Assembly: GCA_022702705.1 (NCBI GenBank)
Contig: CM040434.1
Span: forward strand, 59,885,022-59,949,021
Length of the DNA: 64,000 bases
Reading direction: 5' to 3'
From: Papilionanthe hookeriana x Papilionanthe teres
Lineage: Eukaryota > Streptophyta > Magnoliopsida > Asparagales > Orchidaceae
A model generated the notes under the pieces. It saw only the letters and a list, made by a program, of their open reading frames with translations, searched no databases and was not told the DNA's origin. Positions within the stretch are counted from its first letter, which is position 1; each line of letters begins with the position of its first letter. This document shows positions 1 to 15,099 of the stretch, piece by piece. Position numbers and translations under genes: made by a program.

Positions 1-3000
1 GTTAAAATGGTCAATTTCTGACCTAATGGCCACCCCGTTGACCCAATCGATTAGCTTTTGACCAAAATTACAATTTTGGTCAAAATAGTCAATTTTTGAC
101 CTAATGACCAATTATTGACCCAATAAGTCAATCTCTGACCAAAAAGTCGTCTTTGGTCAAAATAGTCAATCCTTGATGCAATGACAAACCCATTAACCCA
201 ATATGTCAACTTTTGACCAAAAAGTGAAGTTTGGTCAAAATAGTCAATTCTTGACCTAATGACCACTCATTGACCCAATAGGTCAACTTTTGACCAGAAA
301 GTCAACTTTGGTCAAAATGGTCAATTAATGACCCAATGACAAACCCATTGACCCAATAGGTCAGCTTTTGACAAAAAGGTCATCTTTGGTCAAAATGATC
401 AGTTCTTGACCCAATTACCAATTCATTGACCAAATAGGTCAACTTTTGACCAAAAATACAACTTCGGTCAAAATGGTAAATTTTTGACCCAATGATCAAA
501 CCATTAATCCAATAGATGAAATTTTGACCAAAAAGTCATCTTCGGTCAAAAATGGTCAATTATTGACACAATTACCAACCCATTGACCAAATAGTTCAAC
601 TTTTGACCAAAAATCAAATTTGGTCAAAATGGTAAATTTCTGACCCAATGATCACCCCGTTGACGCAATAGTTTAACTTTTGACCAAGAATTCAATTTTG
701 GTCAAAATAGGTCAAATTTTGACCAAAAAGTCTTCTTTGGTCAAAATGGTTAATTTCTGACACAATGACCCCCCCGGTTGACCCAATGGGTTAACTTTTG
801 ACCAAAAATTTAACTTTTCTCAAAATAGTTAATTTTTGATCTAATGACCAATTATCGACCCAATAAGTGAATCTCTGACCTAAAGGTCAACTTTAGTCAA
901 AATGGTCAATCTTTGACCCAATGACAAACCCATTTACCAATAGTTCAACTTTTGACCAACCCAATGACAAACCGATTGATCCAATAGGTCAAGTTTTGAC
1001 CAAAAAGTCAATTTTGGTCAAAATAGACAATTTTTGACTTAATGACCACCCATTGACCCAATAGTTCAACTTTTGACCAAAAAGTTAACTTTGGTCAAAA
1101 TGGACAATTTTTGACCCAAAGGACAACCTATTGACCCAATAGATCAACATTTGACAAAAAATTCATCTGAGGTCAAAATGATCAATTATTGACGCAATTA
1201 CAAACTCTTTGACCAAATAAGTCAACTTTCGACCAGAAAAGTCAACTTTGGTTAAAATGGTCAATTCTCGACCCGATGAGCACCCATTGACCCAATGGAT
1301 CAACTTCGAACAAAAAATTGATTTTGGTCAAAATAGATCAATTTTTGACCCAAATGACCAAAATAGTCAATTTTTGAATTAATGACCAATTATCAACCTA
1401 GTAAGTCAATCTCTGACCAAAAATTCAACTTTGTTCAAAATGGTCAAACCTCGACCCAATGTAAATCCCATTGACCCAATAGGTCAACTTTTGACCAAAA
1501 AGTCAAGTTTTGTCAAAATAATCAATTTTTTACCTAATGACCGCCCATTGACTCGATAGGTCAACTTTAGACTAAAAAGTCAGCTTTAGTCAAAATGGTT
1601 AATTTTGAGCCAATGATAAACCCATTTACCCAAAAAGTCATTTTTGGTCAAACTAGTCAATTTTGACCTAGTGATCACCCATTGACCCAATAGGTCAACT
1701 TTTGACCAAAAAGTCAACTTTGGTCAAAATGGTCAATTTTTGACCCAATGACCAACCCATTAACCTAATAGGTCCATTTTTGACTAAAAAGTCATCTTTG
1801 GTCAAAATGGTCAATTCTTGACCCAATTACCAACTCATTGATCAAATAGGTAAACTTTTCACAAAAAAGTCAACTTTAGTCAAAATGGTCAATTTCTGAC
1901 CTAATGATTACCCAGTTTACCCAATGGGTTAACCTATGCCAAAAATTCAATTTTGGTCAAAAAAATCAATTTTTGACCTAATGACCAATTATAGACCCAA
2001 TAAGTCAATCTTTGACCAAAAAGTCATCTTCAGTCAAAATGGTCAATTCTTGACCCAATGACTAACTCATTGACCAAATAGGTCAACTTTTGACATAAAA
2101 GTCAACTTTGGTCAAAATGGTCGATTTCTAATCCAATGACCACCCCGTTAACCCAATGAGTCAACTTTTGTCCAAAAATTTAATTTTGGTAAACATAATC
2201 AATTTTGGACCTATTGACCAATTATTGACCCATTAAGTCAATCACTGACTAAAAAGTCAACTTTGGTCAAAATAGTCAATCCTTGACACAATGACCAACC
2301 CATTGAACCAATAGATCAACTTTTGACCAAAAAGTTAAATTTGGTCAAATTGGTCACTCCTTGACCAAAAAAGCAACCCATTGACCCAATTGGTCAACTT
2401 TTGACCAAAATGTCAATTTTTGTCAAAATAGTCAATTTTCGACATAATGACTAATTATTGACCCAGTAAGCCAATCTCTGACCAAAACGTTAACTTTGGT
2501 CAAAATGGTTAATCTTTGAACCAATGACAAAACCATCGACCCAATAGGTCAACTTTTGACCAAAAAGTCAACTTTGGTCAAAATAGTCAAGTTCTGACCC
2601 AATGACTCAGTAGGTGAACTTTTGAGCAAAACGTTAACTTTGGACAAGTTGGTCAAACCTTGACCCAATGACCATGCCATTAACCTAATAGGTCAACTTT
2701 TGACCGAAAAGTCAATTTTGGTCAAAATAAACAAATATTGACCAAATGACCACCCATTGTTCAACTAGGTCAACTTTTGACCAAAAAGTCAACTTTGGTC
2801 AAAATGGTCAATTTTTGACCCAATGACCAACAAATTGTACAAATGGTTAACTTTTGATCAAAAAGTTAACTTTTGTCAAAATGGTCAATTCTTGACCCAA
2901 TGACCAACGCATTGACCAAATAAGCTAATTTTTAAACAAAAAGTTAATTTTGGTCAAAATAGTCAATCTTTGACCTATGACTAATTATTGACCCAATAAG

Positions 3001-5849
3001 TCAATTTCTGACCAAAAAGTTAACTTTGGTCACAATGGTCAATCCTTGACCCAATGACAAACTCATTGACCCAAAATGTCAACTTTTGACCAAAAAGACA
3101 AATTTGGTCAAAATGGTTAATTTCTGACACAAAGACCTAAATGCCAACCTTGGTGAAAAAGGTCAATCCTTGATCTAATGACCAACCCATTAACCCAATT
3201 TCTCAACTTTTGACTAAAAAGTCAACTTTTGCGAAAATGGTTAATCCTTGCCCCAATGACCAACCCATTGACCAAATAGGTTAACTTTTGACCAAAAAGT
3301 CAATTTTGCTTAAAATTGTCAATTTTTGACCTAATCACAACCTCATTGACCTAAATAGGCCGACTTTTGACGAAAAAAACAACTTTGGTCAAAATGGTCA
3401 ATCCTTGATCCATTGACTAATAAGTCAACTTTTGACCATAAAGTCAATTTTGGTAAAAAAAGTCAATTTTTGACCTAATGACAAATTATTGACCTAGTGA
3501 GCCAATCTCTGACCAAAAGTCAACTTTGGTCAAAATGGTCAATCCTTGACCCAATGACCAACCCATTGACCCAATATGTCAACTTTTGACCAAAAAGTCA
3601 ACTTTAGTCAAAATGGTTAATCCTTTACCCAATGACCAACCCATTGGCCTAATAGGTCATCTTTTGATCAAAAAGTCAACTTTGATCAAAATGGTCAATC
3701 CTTAACCCAATGACCAACCCATTGACCCAATAGGTCTACTTTTGACCAGAAAGTTAAATTTAGTCAAAATAGTCAATTCTAGTCCTAATGACCAATTACT
3801 GACTTAGTAAGCTAATCTCTCGACAAAAAGTTAACTTTCGTCAAAATGTTCAATCTTCGATCGAATGACCAACCTATCGAACCAATAGGTCAACATTCGA
3901 CCAAAAAGTCAACTTCGATCAAATGATCAATCCTTGACCCAATGACCAACCCGTTGGCCTAATAGGTCAACTTTTGACCAAAAAGTCAATTTTGGTCAAA
4001 ATTGTCAATTTTTGAATTAAAGACGAATTATTGACCCAATAAGTCAATCTCTAAATAAAAAGTCAACTTTGGTCAAAATGGTCAATCCTTGACCAAGTGA
4101 CAAGCCCATTGACCCAATTGGTTAACTCTTGACCAAAAAGTCAATTTTGATCAAAATAGTCAATTTTTGATCTAATGACCACCCATTGACCTAATACGTC
4201 AACTTTTGACCAAAAAGTCAACTATGGTAAAAATAGTCAGTTATTGACCCAACGAACAACCCATTGACCCAATAGGTCAACTTTTGACCTAAAAAAGTCA
4301 TTTTTGGTTAAAATGGTCAATTTTTAACCCAATTACCAACTCATTGGCCAAATAGGTCAACTTTTGACCAAAAAGTCAACTTTGTTCAAAATGGTCAATT
4401 TCTGACCCAATGACCTCCCCGTTAACCCAATGGGTTAACTTTTCACCAAAAATTTAATTATGGTCAAAATAGTCAATTTTTGTTTTAATGACCAATTATT
4501 GACCCAATAACTCAATCTCTGACCAAAAAGTTAACTTTGATCAAAATGGTCAATTCTTGACCCAATGACAAACCAATTGACCCATTTGGTCAAATTTTGA
4601 CCAAAAAGTCAATTTAGGTCAAAATAGTCAGTTTTTGACGTAGTGACTACCCATTAACCCAATAGGTCAACTTTTGACCAAAAAGTCAACTTTGTTCAAA
4701 ATGGTCATTTTTTGACCCAATGACAAACTCTTTGACTTAATATATAAACTTTTGACAAAAAGTTAACTTTGGTCAAAATGGTAAATCCTTGAACCAATGA
4801 CCAACCCATTGACTCAATAGGTCAACTTTTGACCAAAAAGTCAATTTTGGTCAAAGTAGTTAGTTTTTGACCTAATGACCACCCATTAACCCAATAAGTC
4901 AACTTTTAACCAATAAGTCAACTTTGGTCAAAATGGTCAGTTTCTGACCCATTGACCAACCCATTGACCAAATAAATCAACTTTTGACCAAAAAGATGTC
5001 TTTTATCAAAATGGTCAATCCTTGACCCAATGACCAACACATTGGCCCAATAGGCCAACGTTTGACCAAAAAGTCAATTTCGGTCGAAATAATCAATTTT
5101 AAACCTCATGACCAATTATTTACCCAATAAGCCAATCTCGGACTAAAAAGTCAACTTTGGTCAAAATGGTCAATCCTTGACCCAATGAATAACCCTTTGA
5201 CCCAATAGGTCAACTTTCGAACAAAAAGCCAACTTTGGTCAAAATGATCAATCCTTGACCCAATGACCAACCCATTAGCCTAATAATTTATCTTTTGACC
5301 AAAAAGTCAACTTTGGTAAAAATAGTTAAATTTTGAATAAAAGACCAATTATTAACCCAATAAGTCTCTCTCTGATAAAAAAGTCAACTTTGGTCAAATG
5401 GTCAATCCTTGACCTGATGACAAACCTATTGACGCAATAGGTCAAATTTTGACAAAAAGGTCAATTTTGGTCAAAATAGTCAATTTTTTAATAAATGACC
5501 ACCCATTGACTCATTAGGTCAACTTTTGAACAAAATGTCAACTTGGGTCAAAATGGTCAAGTTTTGACCTAATGACCAACCAATTGACCCATTTGGTCAA
5601 CTTTTGACTAAAAAGTCATGTTTGGTCAAAATGGTCAATTCTTGACCAAATTACCAACTCAGTAACCAAAATGTGCCAACATCTGAACAAAAAGTCAACT
5701 TTAGTCAAAATGGTCAATCTGTGACCCAATGACCACCCCGTTGACCCTATCGGTTAACTTTTGACCAAAATTTTAATTTATTGATCCAATGACAAATTTT
5801 AACCCAATAAGTCAATCTCTGACCAAAAAGTCAACTTTGGTCAAAATGA

Positions 5850-8430
5850 CCAATCGAAAAATTCATCTTTGGTCAAAATGGTCAATTATTGACCCAATTA
5901 CCAACTCATTGACCAAATAGGTCAACTTTTGACCAAAAAGCCAATTTTGGTCAAAATGGTCAATTTCAGACCTAATGACCACCCCGTTGGCACAATGGGT
6001 CAACTTTTGACTAAAAATTTAATTTTGGTCAAAATAGTCAATTTTTGACCTAATGACGAAAATAGTCTATTTTGAATTAATAACCAATTTTTGATCCAAT
6101 AAGCCAATCTTTGACCAAAAAGTCAACTTTGTTCAAAATGGTCAATCATTGACCCAATTACAAACCTATTGACCCATAAGGCCAACTTTTGACCAAAAAG
6201 TTAATTTTGGTCAAAATAGTCAATTTTTGACCTCATGACCGCCCATTAACCCAATATGTCAACTTTTGACCTAAAAGTCAACTTTGCTCAAAATGGTCAA
6301 TTTTTGACCCAATGACCAACCCATTTCCCCAATAGGTCAACTTTTGACCAAAAAATCATCTTTGGTCAAAATGGTCAATTCTTGACCCAATTACCAACAC
6401 ATTGACTAAATATGTTAACTTTTGACAAAAAAAGTCAACTTTGGCCAAAATGGTCAATTTCTGACCCAATGACCACCCCGTTGATCCAATGGGTTAACTT
6501 TTAACCAAAAATTCAATTTTGGTCAAAATAGGTCAACTTTTCACCAAAAAGTCATCTTTGGTCAAAATGGTCAATTTCTGACCCAATGACCACCCCGTTG
6601 ACCAAATGTGTTAACATTTGACCAAAAATTCAACTTAGGTCAAAATAGTCAATTTTGGACCTAATGACTAATTATTGACCCAGTAAGTCAATCTCTGACC
6701 AAAAAGTTAACTGTGGTCAAAATGGTTAATCCCTGACCTAATGACCAACCCATTGACCCAATAGGTCAACTTTTGACCAAAAAGTCAACTTTAGACAAAA
6801 TGATTAATCTTTGACCCAATGACCAACCCATTGGCCTAATAGGTCAACTGTTGACCAAAAAGTCAATTTTGGTCAAAATAGTCAATTTTTTAATTAATGA
6901 CCAACTTTTGACCCAACAAGTCAATCTTAGACCAAAAGTCAACTGTAGTCAAAATGGTCAATCCTTGACCCAATGACAAACCCATTGACCCAATAGGTCA
7001 AATTTTGACCAAATTGTCAATTTTGGTTAAAATAGTCAATTTTTTAATTAATAAGCACCCATTAACCCAATATGTCAACTTTTGGCCAAAAAGTCAACTT
7101 TGGTCAAAATAGACAATTTTTGACCCAATGACCAACTCATTGAGCCCAAAGGTCTACGTTGGACCAAAAGGTTATCTTTGGTCAGAATAATCAATTCCTG
7201 ATCTAATGACTACCCAGTTGACCTAACGGGTTAACTTTTGACCAAAAATTCAATTTTTGTCAAAATAGCCTATTTTTGACCTAATGACCAATTATTGTCC
7301 CAAAAAGTCAATCTCTGACAAAAAAATTCAACTTGGGTCAATATGATAAATCCTTGACCCAATGATAAACTTATTGACCTAATAGTTCAACTTTCGAACA
7401 AAAAGTCAATTTTGGTCAGAATAGTTAATTTTTGACTGAATGGCTACCATTAACCCAATAGGACAACTTTTGACCAAAAAGTCAACTTTGGTCAATATGG
7501 TCAATTTTTGACCCAATGATCAACCCATTGGCACAATAGATCAACTTTTGACCAAAAAGTCATATTTGGTCACCAAATTGGTCAACTTTTGACCAAAAAG
7601 TCAACTTTGGCTATAATGGTCCATTTCTGACCCAATGACCACCTCGTTGACACAATGGTAAACTTTTAACCAAAAATATAAATTTTTTCAAAATAGTTAC
7701 CTAATGACCAAAATAGTCAATTTTTGAAATAATGACCAATTATTAACCAATAAGTCAATCTCTGACAAAAAAGTCAACTTTTGTCAAAATGGTCAATCCT
7801 TGACCTAATGACAAATCCATTGGCTCAATAGGTCAACTTTTGACCAAAAAGTCAATTTTCGTCGAAATAGTTAATTTTTGACCTATTTACCTCCCGTTGA
7901 CCCAATAGGTCAACTTTTGACTAAAAGTCAACTTTAGTTAAAATGGACAATTTTTGACCCAATCTGTCAACTTTTGGCCAAAAAGTCATCTTTGGTCAAA
8001 ATGGTCAATTCTTGGCCGAATTACCAACTCATTGACCATATATGTCAACTTTTGACTAAAAAGTCAACTTTGGTCAAAATGGTCAATCCTTGACCCAATG
8101 TCAAACCCATTGACCCAATATGTCAACTTTTGACCAAAAAGTCAATTTTGGTCAAAATAGTTAATTTTTGACCTAATGACCTCACGTTGACCCAATAGGT
8201 CAACTTTTGACTAAAAAGTCAACTTTGGTCAAAATGGTCAATTTTCGATCCAACCGTCAACTTTCACCAAAAAATCATCTTTGGTCAAAATGGTCAATTC
8301 TTGACCCAATTATCAACTCATTGACCAAATATGTTAACTTTTGACCCAAAAGTCAATTTGGGTTAAAATGGTCCATTCTTGACCCAACGACCTCCCTGTT
8401 GACCCAATGTGTTAACTTTTGACCAAAAAA
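5850..8430. repeat. Satellite segment duplicated about 13.9 kb away (copy A)
   Basis: Unusual unit variants here recur in the same order at 19.8-20.7 kb and, after the retrotransposon, at 49.8-51.4 kb. Examples are the GTTGGCACAATGGGTCAAC unit, TTGACCCAACAAGTCAATCT, the TCACCAAATTGGTCAAC junction and TAGTTACCTAATGACC. With the retrotransposon and one target-site copy (29,085 bp) subtracted, the offset is about 13,898 bp on both sides of the insertion. The limits given are approximate. Confidence 0.8.
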
Positions 8431-11400
8431 TCAATTTTGGTCAAAATAGGTTAATTTTTGACCGAAAAGTCATCTTTTTTCAAAATTGTCAATTTCTGAC
8501 TCAATGACCACCCCGTTGACCCAATGGATTAACTTTTGACCAAATATTCAATTTTGGTCAAAATGATAATCCTTGACCCAATGACAAACCCATTGACGCA
8601 ATAGGTCAACTTTTGACCAAAAAGGCAATTTTGGCCAAAATAGTCAATTTTTGACCAAATGACCACCCATTAACCCAATAAGTCAACTTTTGACCAAATA
8701 GTCAACTTTAGTCAAAATGGTCAATTTTTGACTCAATGACTAACCCATTGACCTGATAGATTAAATTTTGACCAAAAAGTCATCTTCGGTCAAAATGTTC
8801 AATCCTTCACCCAATTACCAACTCATTGACCAAATAGGTCAACTTTTGACCAAAAACTCAACTTTAGTCAAAATGGTCAATTTCTGACCCAATGACCAAC
8901 CCGTTGACTCAATGGGTCAACTTTTGAAAAAAAATTTAATTTTGGTCGAAATAATCAATTTTTGACCTAATGAACTATTATTGACCCAATAAGTCAATCT
9001 CTGACCAAAAAGTCAACTTTGGTCAAAATGATCAATCTTGACCCAATGACCAACCCATTGACCCAATAGGTCAACTTTGGACCAAAAAGATAATTTTGGT
9101 CAAAATAATCAATTTTTAACCTAATGCCCAATTATTGACCTAGTAAGCCAATCTCTTACCAAAAAGTCAACTTTGGTCAAAATGGTCAATCTTTGACCCA
9201 GTGACCAACCCATTAAACAAACAGGTCAACTATTGACCAAAAAGTCAACATTGGTCAAAATGATCAATCCTTGACCCAATGACCAACCCATAGTCCTAAT
9301 AGGTCAACTTGTGACCAAAAAGTCAATTTTGGTCAAAATGATCAATCCTTGACCCAATGACCAAACCAATGGACCAATAGATAACTTTTGACCAAAAAAT
9401 CAATTTTGGCCAAAATGGTCAATCTTTGACCCAATGAACAACCCGTTGACCCAACATGTCAACTTTTGACCAAAAAGTTAACTTTGGTCAAAATGAGCAA
9501 TCCTTGACCCAATGACCGACCCATTGGCCTAATAGGTCAACTTTTGACAAAAAGTCAAATTTGGTCAAAATAGTCAACTTTTGAATTAACGGCTAATTAT
9601 TGATCCAATAAGTCAATCTTTAACGAAAAAGTTAACTGGTTAAAATTGTCAATCCTTGACCCAATGACAAACCCATTGATCCAAAAGGTTAACTTTTGAC
9701 CAAATAGTCAATTTAGGTCAAAATAATCAATTTTTGACTTAATTATCACCCATTGACCCAATAGGTCAACTTTTAACCAAAAAGTCAACTTTTATCAAAA
9801 TGGTTAATTTTTGACCCAATAGGTCAACTTTTGACCAAAAACTCATCTTTGGTCAAAATGGTCAATTTTTTATCAAATAGGTTAACTTTTGACCAAAAAG
9901 TCAACTTTGTTCAAAATGGACAATTTCTGACCCAATGGCCACCACGTTGACCCAATGGGTTAACTTCTGACCAAAAATTTATTTTTTGTCAAAATAGTCA
10001 ATTTTTGACATAACTACCAATTATTGTCTCAATTAGTCAATCTCTGACCAAAAACTCAAGTTTGGTTAAAGTGGTTAATCCGTGACCAAATGATAAACAC
10101 ATTGACCCAATAGGTCAACTTTTGACCAAAAAGTTAATTTTAGTCAAAATAGTCAATTTTTGACCTAATGACCACCCATTAACCCAATAGGTCAACTTTT
10201 GACCCAAAAGTTAACTATGGTCAAAATGGTCAATTTTTGACCCGATAACCAACCCATTGACCCAATGGATCAAATTTTGACCATAAAGTCATCTTCGGTC
10301 AAAATGGTCAATTCTTGACCCAATTGCCAACTCATTGACCAAATAAGTCAACTTTTGACCAAAAAGTCAAGTTTGGTCAAAATTGTCAATTTCTGACCCA
10401 ATGACCACGTTGTTGACCCAATGGATCAACTATTGACCAAAAATTTAATTTTCGTCAAAATAATCAATTGTTAACCTAATGACCAATTGTTGACCCAATA
10501 CGTCAATCTATGAACAAAAAGTCAACTTTGGTCATATTGGTTAATCCTTGACTCAAAAGTCAACTTTGGTCAAAATGGTTAATTTTTGGCCAAATCTGTC
10601 AACTTTTGACCAAAAAATCATCTTTGGTCAGAATGGTCAATTCTTGACCCAATTACCAACTCATTGACCAAAAAGTCAATTTTGGTCAAAATGGTCAATT
10701 CTTGACCCAACGACCTCCCCGTTGACCCAATGTGTTAACTTTTAACCAAAAATTCAATTTTGGTCAAAATAGGTCAACTTTTGACCAAAAAGTCAACTTT
10801 GGTCAAAATGGTCAATTTCGGACCCCATGACCACCCCTTTGACCCTATGAGTTAACTTTTGACCAAAAATTCAATTTTTGTCAAAGTAATCAAATTTTGA
10901 ATTAATGACCAATTATTGAACCAATAAGTCAATCTCCGACTAAAAAGTCAAATTTGGTCAAAATGGTCAATCCTTAATCCAGTGACAAACCCATTGACCC
11001 AATAGGTCAACATTTGACCAAAAAGTCAATTTTGGTCAAAATAGTCAATTTTTGACCTAATGACCACCCATTAACATAATAGGTCAACTTTTGACCAAAA
11101 AGTCAACTTTGATTAAAAAGGTCAATTTTTGACCCAAAGGCCAACCCTTTAACCTAAAAGATCAACTTTTAACCAAAAAGTCATCTTTGGTCAAAATGAT
11201 CAATTCTTGACCTAATTACCAACTCATTGACCAAATAGGTCAACTTTTGACCAAAAAGTCAACTTTGGTCAAAATGGTCAATTTCTGACCGTATCTCCAC
11301 CTTGTTGACCCAATGGGTCAACTTTAGACAAAAAATTTAGTTTTGGATAAAATAATCAAATTTTGACCTAATAACAAATTATTGACCCAATAAGTCAATC

Positions 11401-14400
11401 TCTTACCAAAAAATTAACTTTGGTGAAAATGGTCGATCCTTGACCCAACGACCATCACATTGACCTAATAGGTCAACTTTTGACGAAAAACTCAACTTTG
11501 GTCAAAATGGTCAATCCTTGACCCAATGACCAACCCATTGACCCAATAGGTCAACTTTTGACCAAAAAATTAATTTTGGTTAAAATAGTCAATTTTTGAC
11601 ATAATGACCAATTATTGACCCAGTAAGCCAATCTCTGACCAAAAAGTCAACTTTGGTCAAAATGGTCTATCCTTGACCGAATGACCAACCCATTGACCCA
11701 ATAGTAACGTTAACATTTGACAAAAAGGTCAACTTTGGTCAAAATGATCAATCATTGACCCAATGACCAACCCATTGGCCTAATAGGTTAACTTTTGATA
11801 AAAAGTCAATTTTGGTCAAAATAGACAATTTTTGAATTAATGACCAATTATTGACCCAATAAGTCTATATTTGACCGAAAAGTCAACTTTGGTCAAAATG
11901 GTCAATCCTTGGCCCAATGACAAACACAATGACCCAATAGGTTAAATTTTGACTGAAAAGTTAATTTTGGTCAAAATAGTCAATTTTTGACCTAATGACC
12001 ACCAACTGACCCAATAGGTCAACTTTTGACCAAAAACTCACTTTGGTCAAAATGGCCAAATTTTGACCCAATGACCAACCCATTGACCCAATAGGTTAAC
12101 TTTTGACTAAAAAGTCATCTATGGTCAAAATGGTCAATTCTAAACCCATTTACTAACTCATTGACCAAAAAGATCAACTTTTGAACAAAAAGTAAACTTT
12201 GGTCAAAATAGTCAATTTCTGACCCAATGACCACCCCATTGACCCAATGAGTCAATTTTTGACCAAAAATTCAATTTTTGACCAAAAATTCAATTTTTAG
12301 TCAAATTTTGAGCAAATGACAAATTTTTGATCCAGTAAGTCAATCTCTGACCAAAAAGTCAACTTTGTTCAAAATGGTTAATCCTTGAGACAATGACAAA
12401 CCCGTTGACCCAATAGGTCAACTTTTGACTAAAAAGTCAATTTTGTCAAAATAGTCAATTTTTGACCTAATGACCACCCATTGACCCAATAGGTCAACTT
12501 TTGGCCAAAATGTCAACTTTGGTCAAAATGGTCAAGTCTTGACCCAATGACCAACCCATTGACCCAGTAGACCAAGTTTTGACCAATAAGTGATTTTCGG
12601 TCAAAATAGTTAATTCTGGTCCTAATTACCAACTCATTAACTAAATAGGTCAACTTTTGACCAAAAAGTTAACTTTGGTCAAAATGGTCAATTTCTGACC
12701 CAATGACCACCCCGTTGACCCAATGGGTCTACTTTTGACAAAAAATTTAATTTTGTTCAAAAAAATAAATTTTTCACCTAATCATTTATTGACCCAATAA
12801 GTCAATCTCTGACCAAAAAGTAAACTTCGGTCAAAATGGTCAATCCTTCACCCAATGACCAACCATTGACCCAATTGGTTAACTTTTGAACAAAAAGTCA
12901 ACTTTGGTCAAAATGGTGAATCCTTAACCCAATGACGAACCCATTAACACAATAGGTCAACTTTTGAACAAAAAATCAATTTTGGTCAAAATAGTCAATT
13001 TTTTACCTAAAGACCAATTATTGACCCAGTAAGCCAATCTCTGACCAGAAAGTCAACTTTGGTCAAAATGGTCTATCCTTGACCCAAGGAAAAACCCATT
13101 TATCCAATAGATTAACTTTTGACCAAAGGTCAATTTTTGTCAAAATGATCAAACATTGACCCAGTGATCAACCCATTGGCCTAATAGATCACCTTTTGAC
13201 CAAAAAGTCAATATTGGTTAAAATTGTCATATTTTGAATTAATGACCAATTATTGACCCAATAAGCAATCTCTGACCACAAAGTCAACTTTGGTCAAAAT
13301 GGTCAATCTTAGACCCAATGACAAACCCATTGAACCATTAGGTCAACTTTTGACCAAATAGTCAATTTTAGTTAAAATAGTCAATTTTTGACTTCATGAC
13401 CACCCATTGATCTAACAGTCAACTTTTGACCAAAAAGTCAAATTTGGTTAAAATGGTCACTTTTTGACCCAATGACCAACCTATTGGCCTTATAGGTCAA
13501 CTTTTGACCAAAAAGTCATCTTTGGTCAAAATGGTCAATTCCTGACCAAATTACCAACTCATTGACCAAATAGGTCAACTTTTAACCAGAAAATCAATTT
13601 TATTCGAAATGGTCAATTTCTGACCTAATGACCACCCCGATCACCCAATGGGTTAACTTTTGACCAATAATTTAATTTTGGTCAAAATAGTCAATTGTTT
13701 AATTAATGACCAATTATTGACCCAATAATTCAATCTTTGACTCAAAAGTCAACTTGATCAAAATGGTCAATCCTCGACATAATGATAAACCCATTTGACC
13801 CAATAGAGTCAACATTTCGACCAAAAAGTCAATTTTAGTCAAAATAGTCAATTTTGAACCTAATGACCACCCATTGACCCAATAGGTCAACTTTTGACCA
13901 AAGAGTCAACTTTTGTAAAAATGGTACATTTCTGACCCAATGACAACCCCGTTGACCCATTGAGTCAACTTTTGACAAAATTTTTAATTTTGGTTAAAAT
14001 AATCAATTTTTGACCTAATGAGCTATTATCGACCCAATAAGTAATCTCTGACCAAAAAGGCAACTTTGGCCAAAATGGTCAATGCTTGACCCAATGACCA
14101 GCCTATTGACCGAATAGGTCAACTTTTGACCAAAAAGTCTACTTCGATCAGAATGGTCAATCCTTGACCCAATGACCAACCCATTGACCCATTAGGTCAA
14201 CTTTTGACCAAAAAGTCAACTTTGGTCAAAATGGTCAATTTCTGACCCAATAACCACCCCGTTGACCCAATGGGTCAACTTTTAACCAAAAATTTAATTT
14301 TGGTCAAAATAATCAATTTTTAAAATAATCAATTGTTGACCTAGAAAGTCAATCTCCGACCAAACAGTCAACTTCGGTCAAAATGTTCAATCCTTGACCT

Positions 14401-15099
14401 AATGACCAACCCATTGGCCCAACAGGTAAACTTTTGACCAAAAAGTTAACTTTGGTCAAAATGGTTAATCCTTGACAAAATGACTAATCCATTGACCAAA
14501 TAGGTCAAATTTTGACCAAAATAGTCAAGTTTCGTCAAAATAGTCAATTTTTGACCTAATGACAAATTATTGACCGAGTAAGCCAATCTCTGACCAAAAA
14601 GTAAACTTTGGACAAAATTGTTAATTTTTTTTTAATTTTTTACCCAATGACAAACTCATTGACCTAATCGGTTAACTTTTTTACCCAAAAGTCAACTTTG
14701 GTCAAAATGGTCAAACTATGAGCCAATGACCAACCTATTGACCCAATAGGTCAACTTTTGACCAAAAAGTTAACATTGGTCAAAATGGTCAAACCTTGAC
14801 CCAATAACCAACCCATTAACCCAATATGTTAACTTTTGTCCAAAAAGTCAATTTTGGTCAAAATAGTCAAATTTTGACCTAATGACCCCCCATTAACCCG
14901 ATAGGTCAACTTTTGGCCAAAAAGTCAACTTTGGTCAGAATGGCCAATTCTTGACCCAATGACCAACCCATTGACTCAATAGGTCAACTATTGACTAAAA
15001 AGTCATATTTGGTCAAAATGGTCAATTCTTAACCTAATTACCAACTCATTAACCAAATAGACAACTTTTGAACGAAAAGTAAACTTTTGTCAAAATGGT

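Noticed and set aside
51..266. Minus-strand open frame of 71 codons in the satellite (similar ones at 15907-16089 and 53213-53401)
   Set aside because: The translation is a 26-residue repeat (78 bp divided by three) with no conserved start or context. Such frames arise by chance in this satellite.
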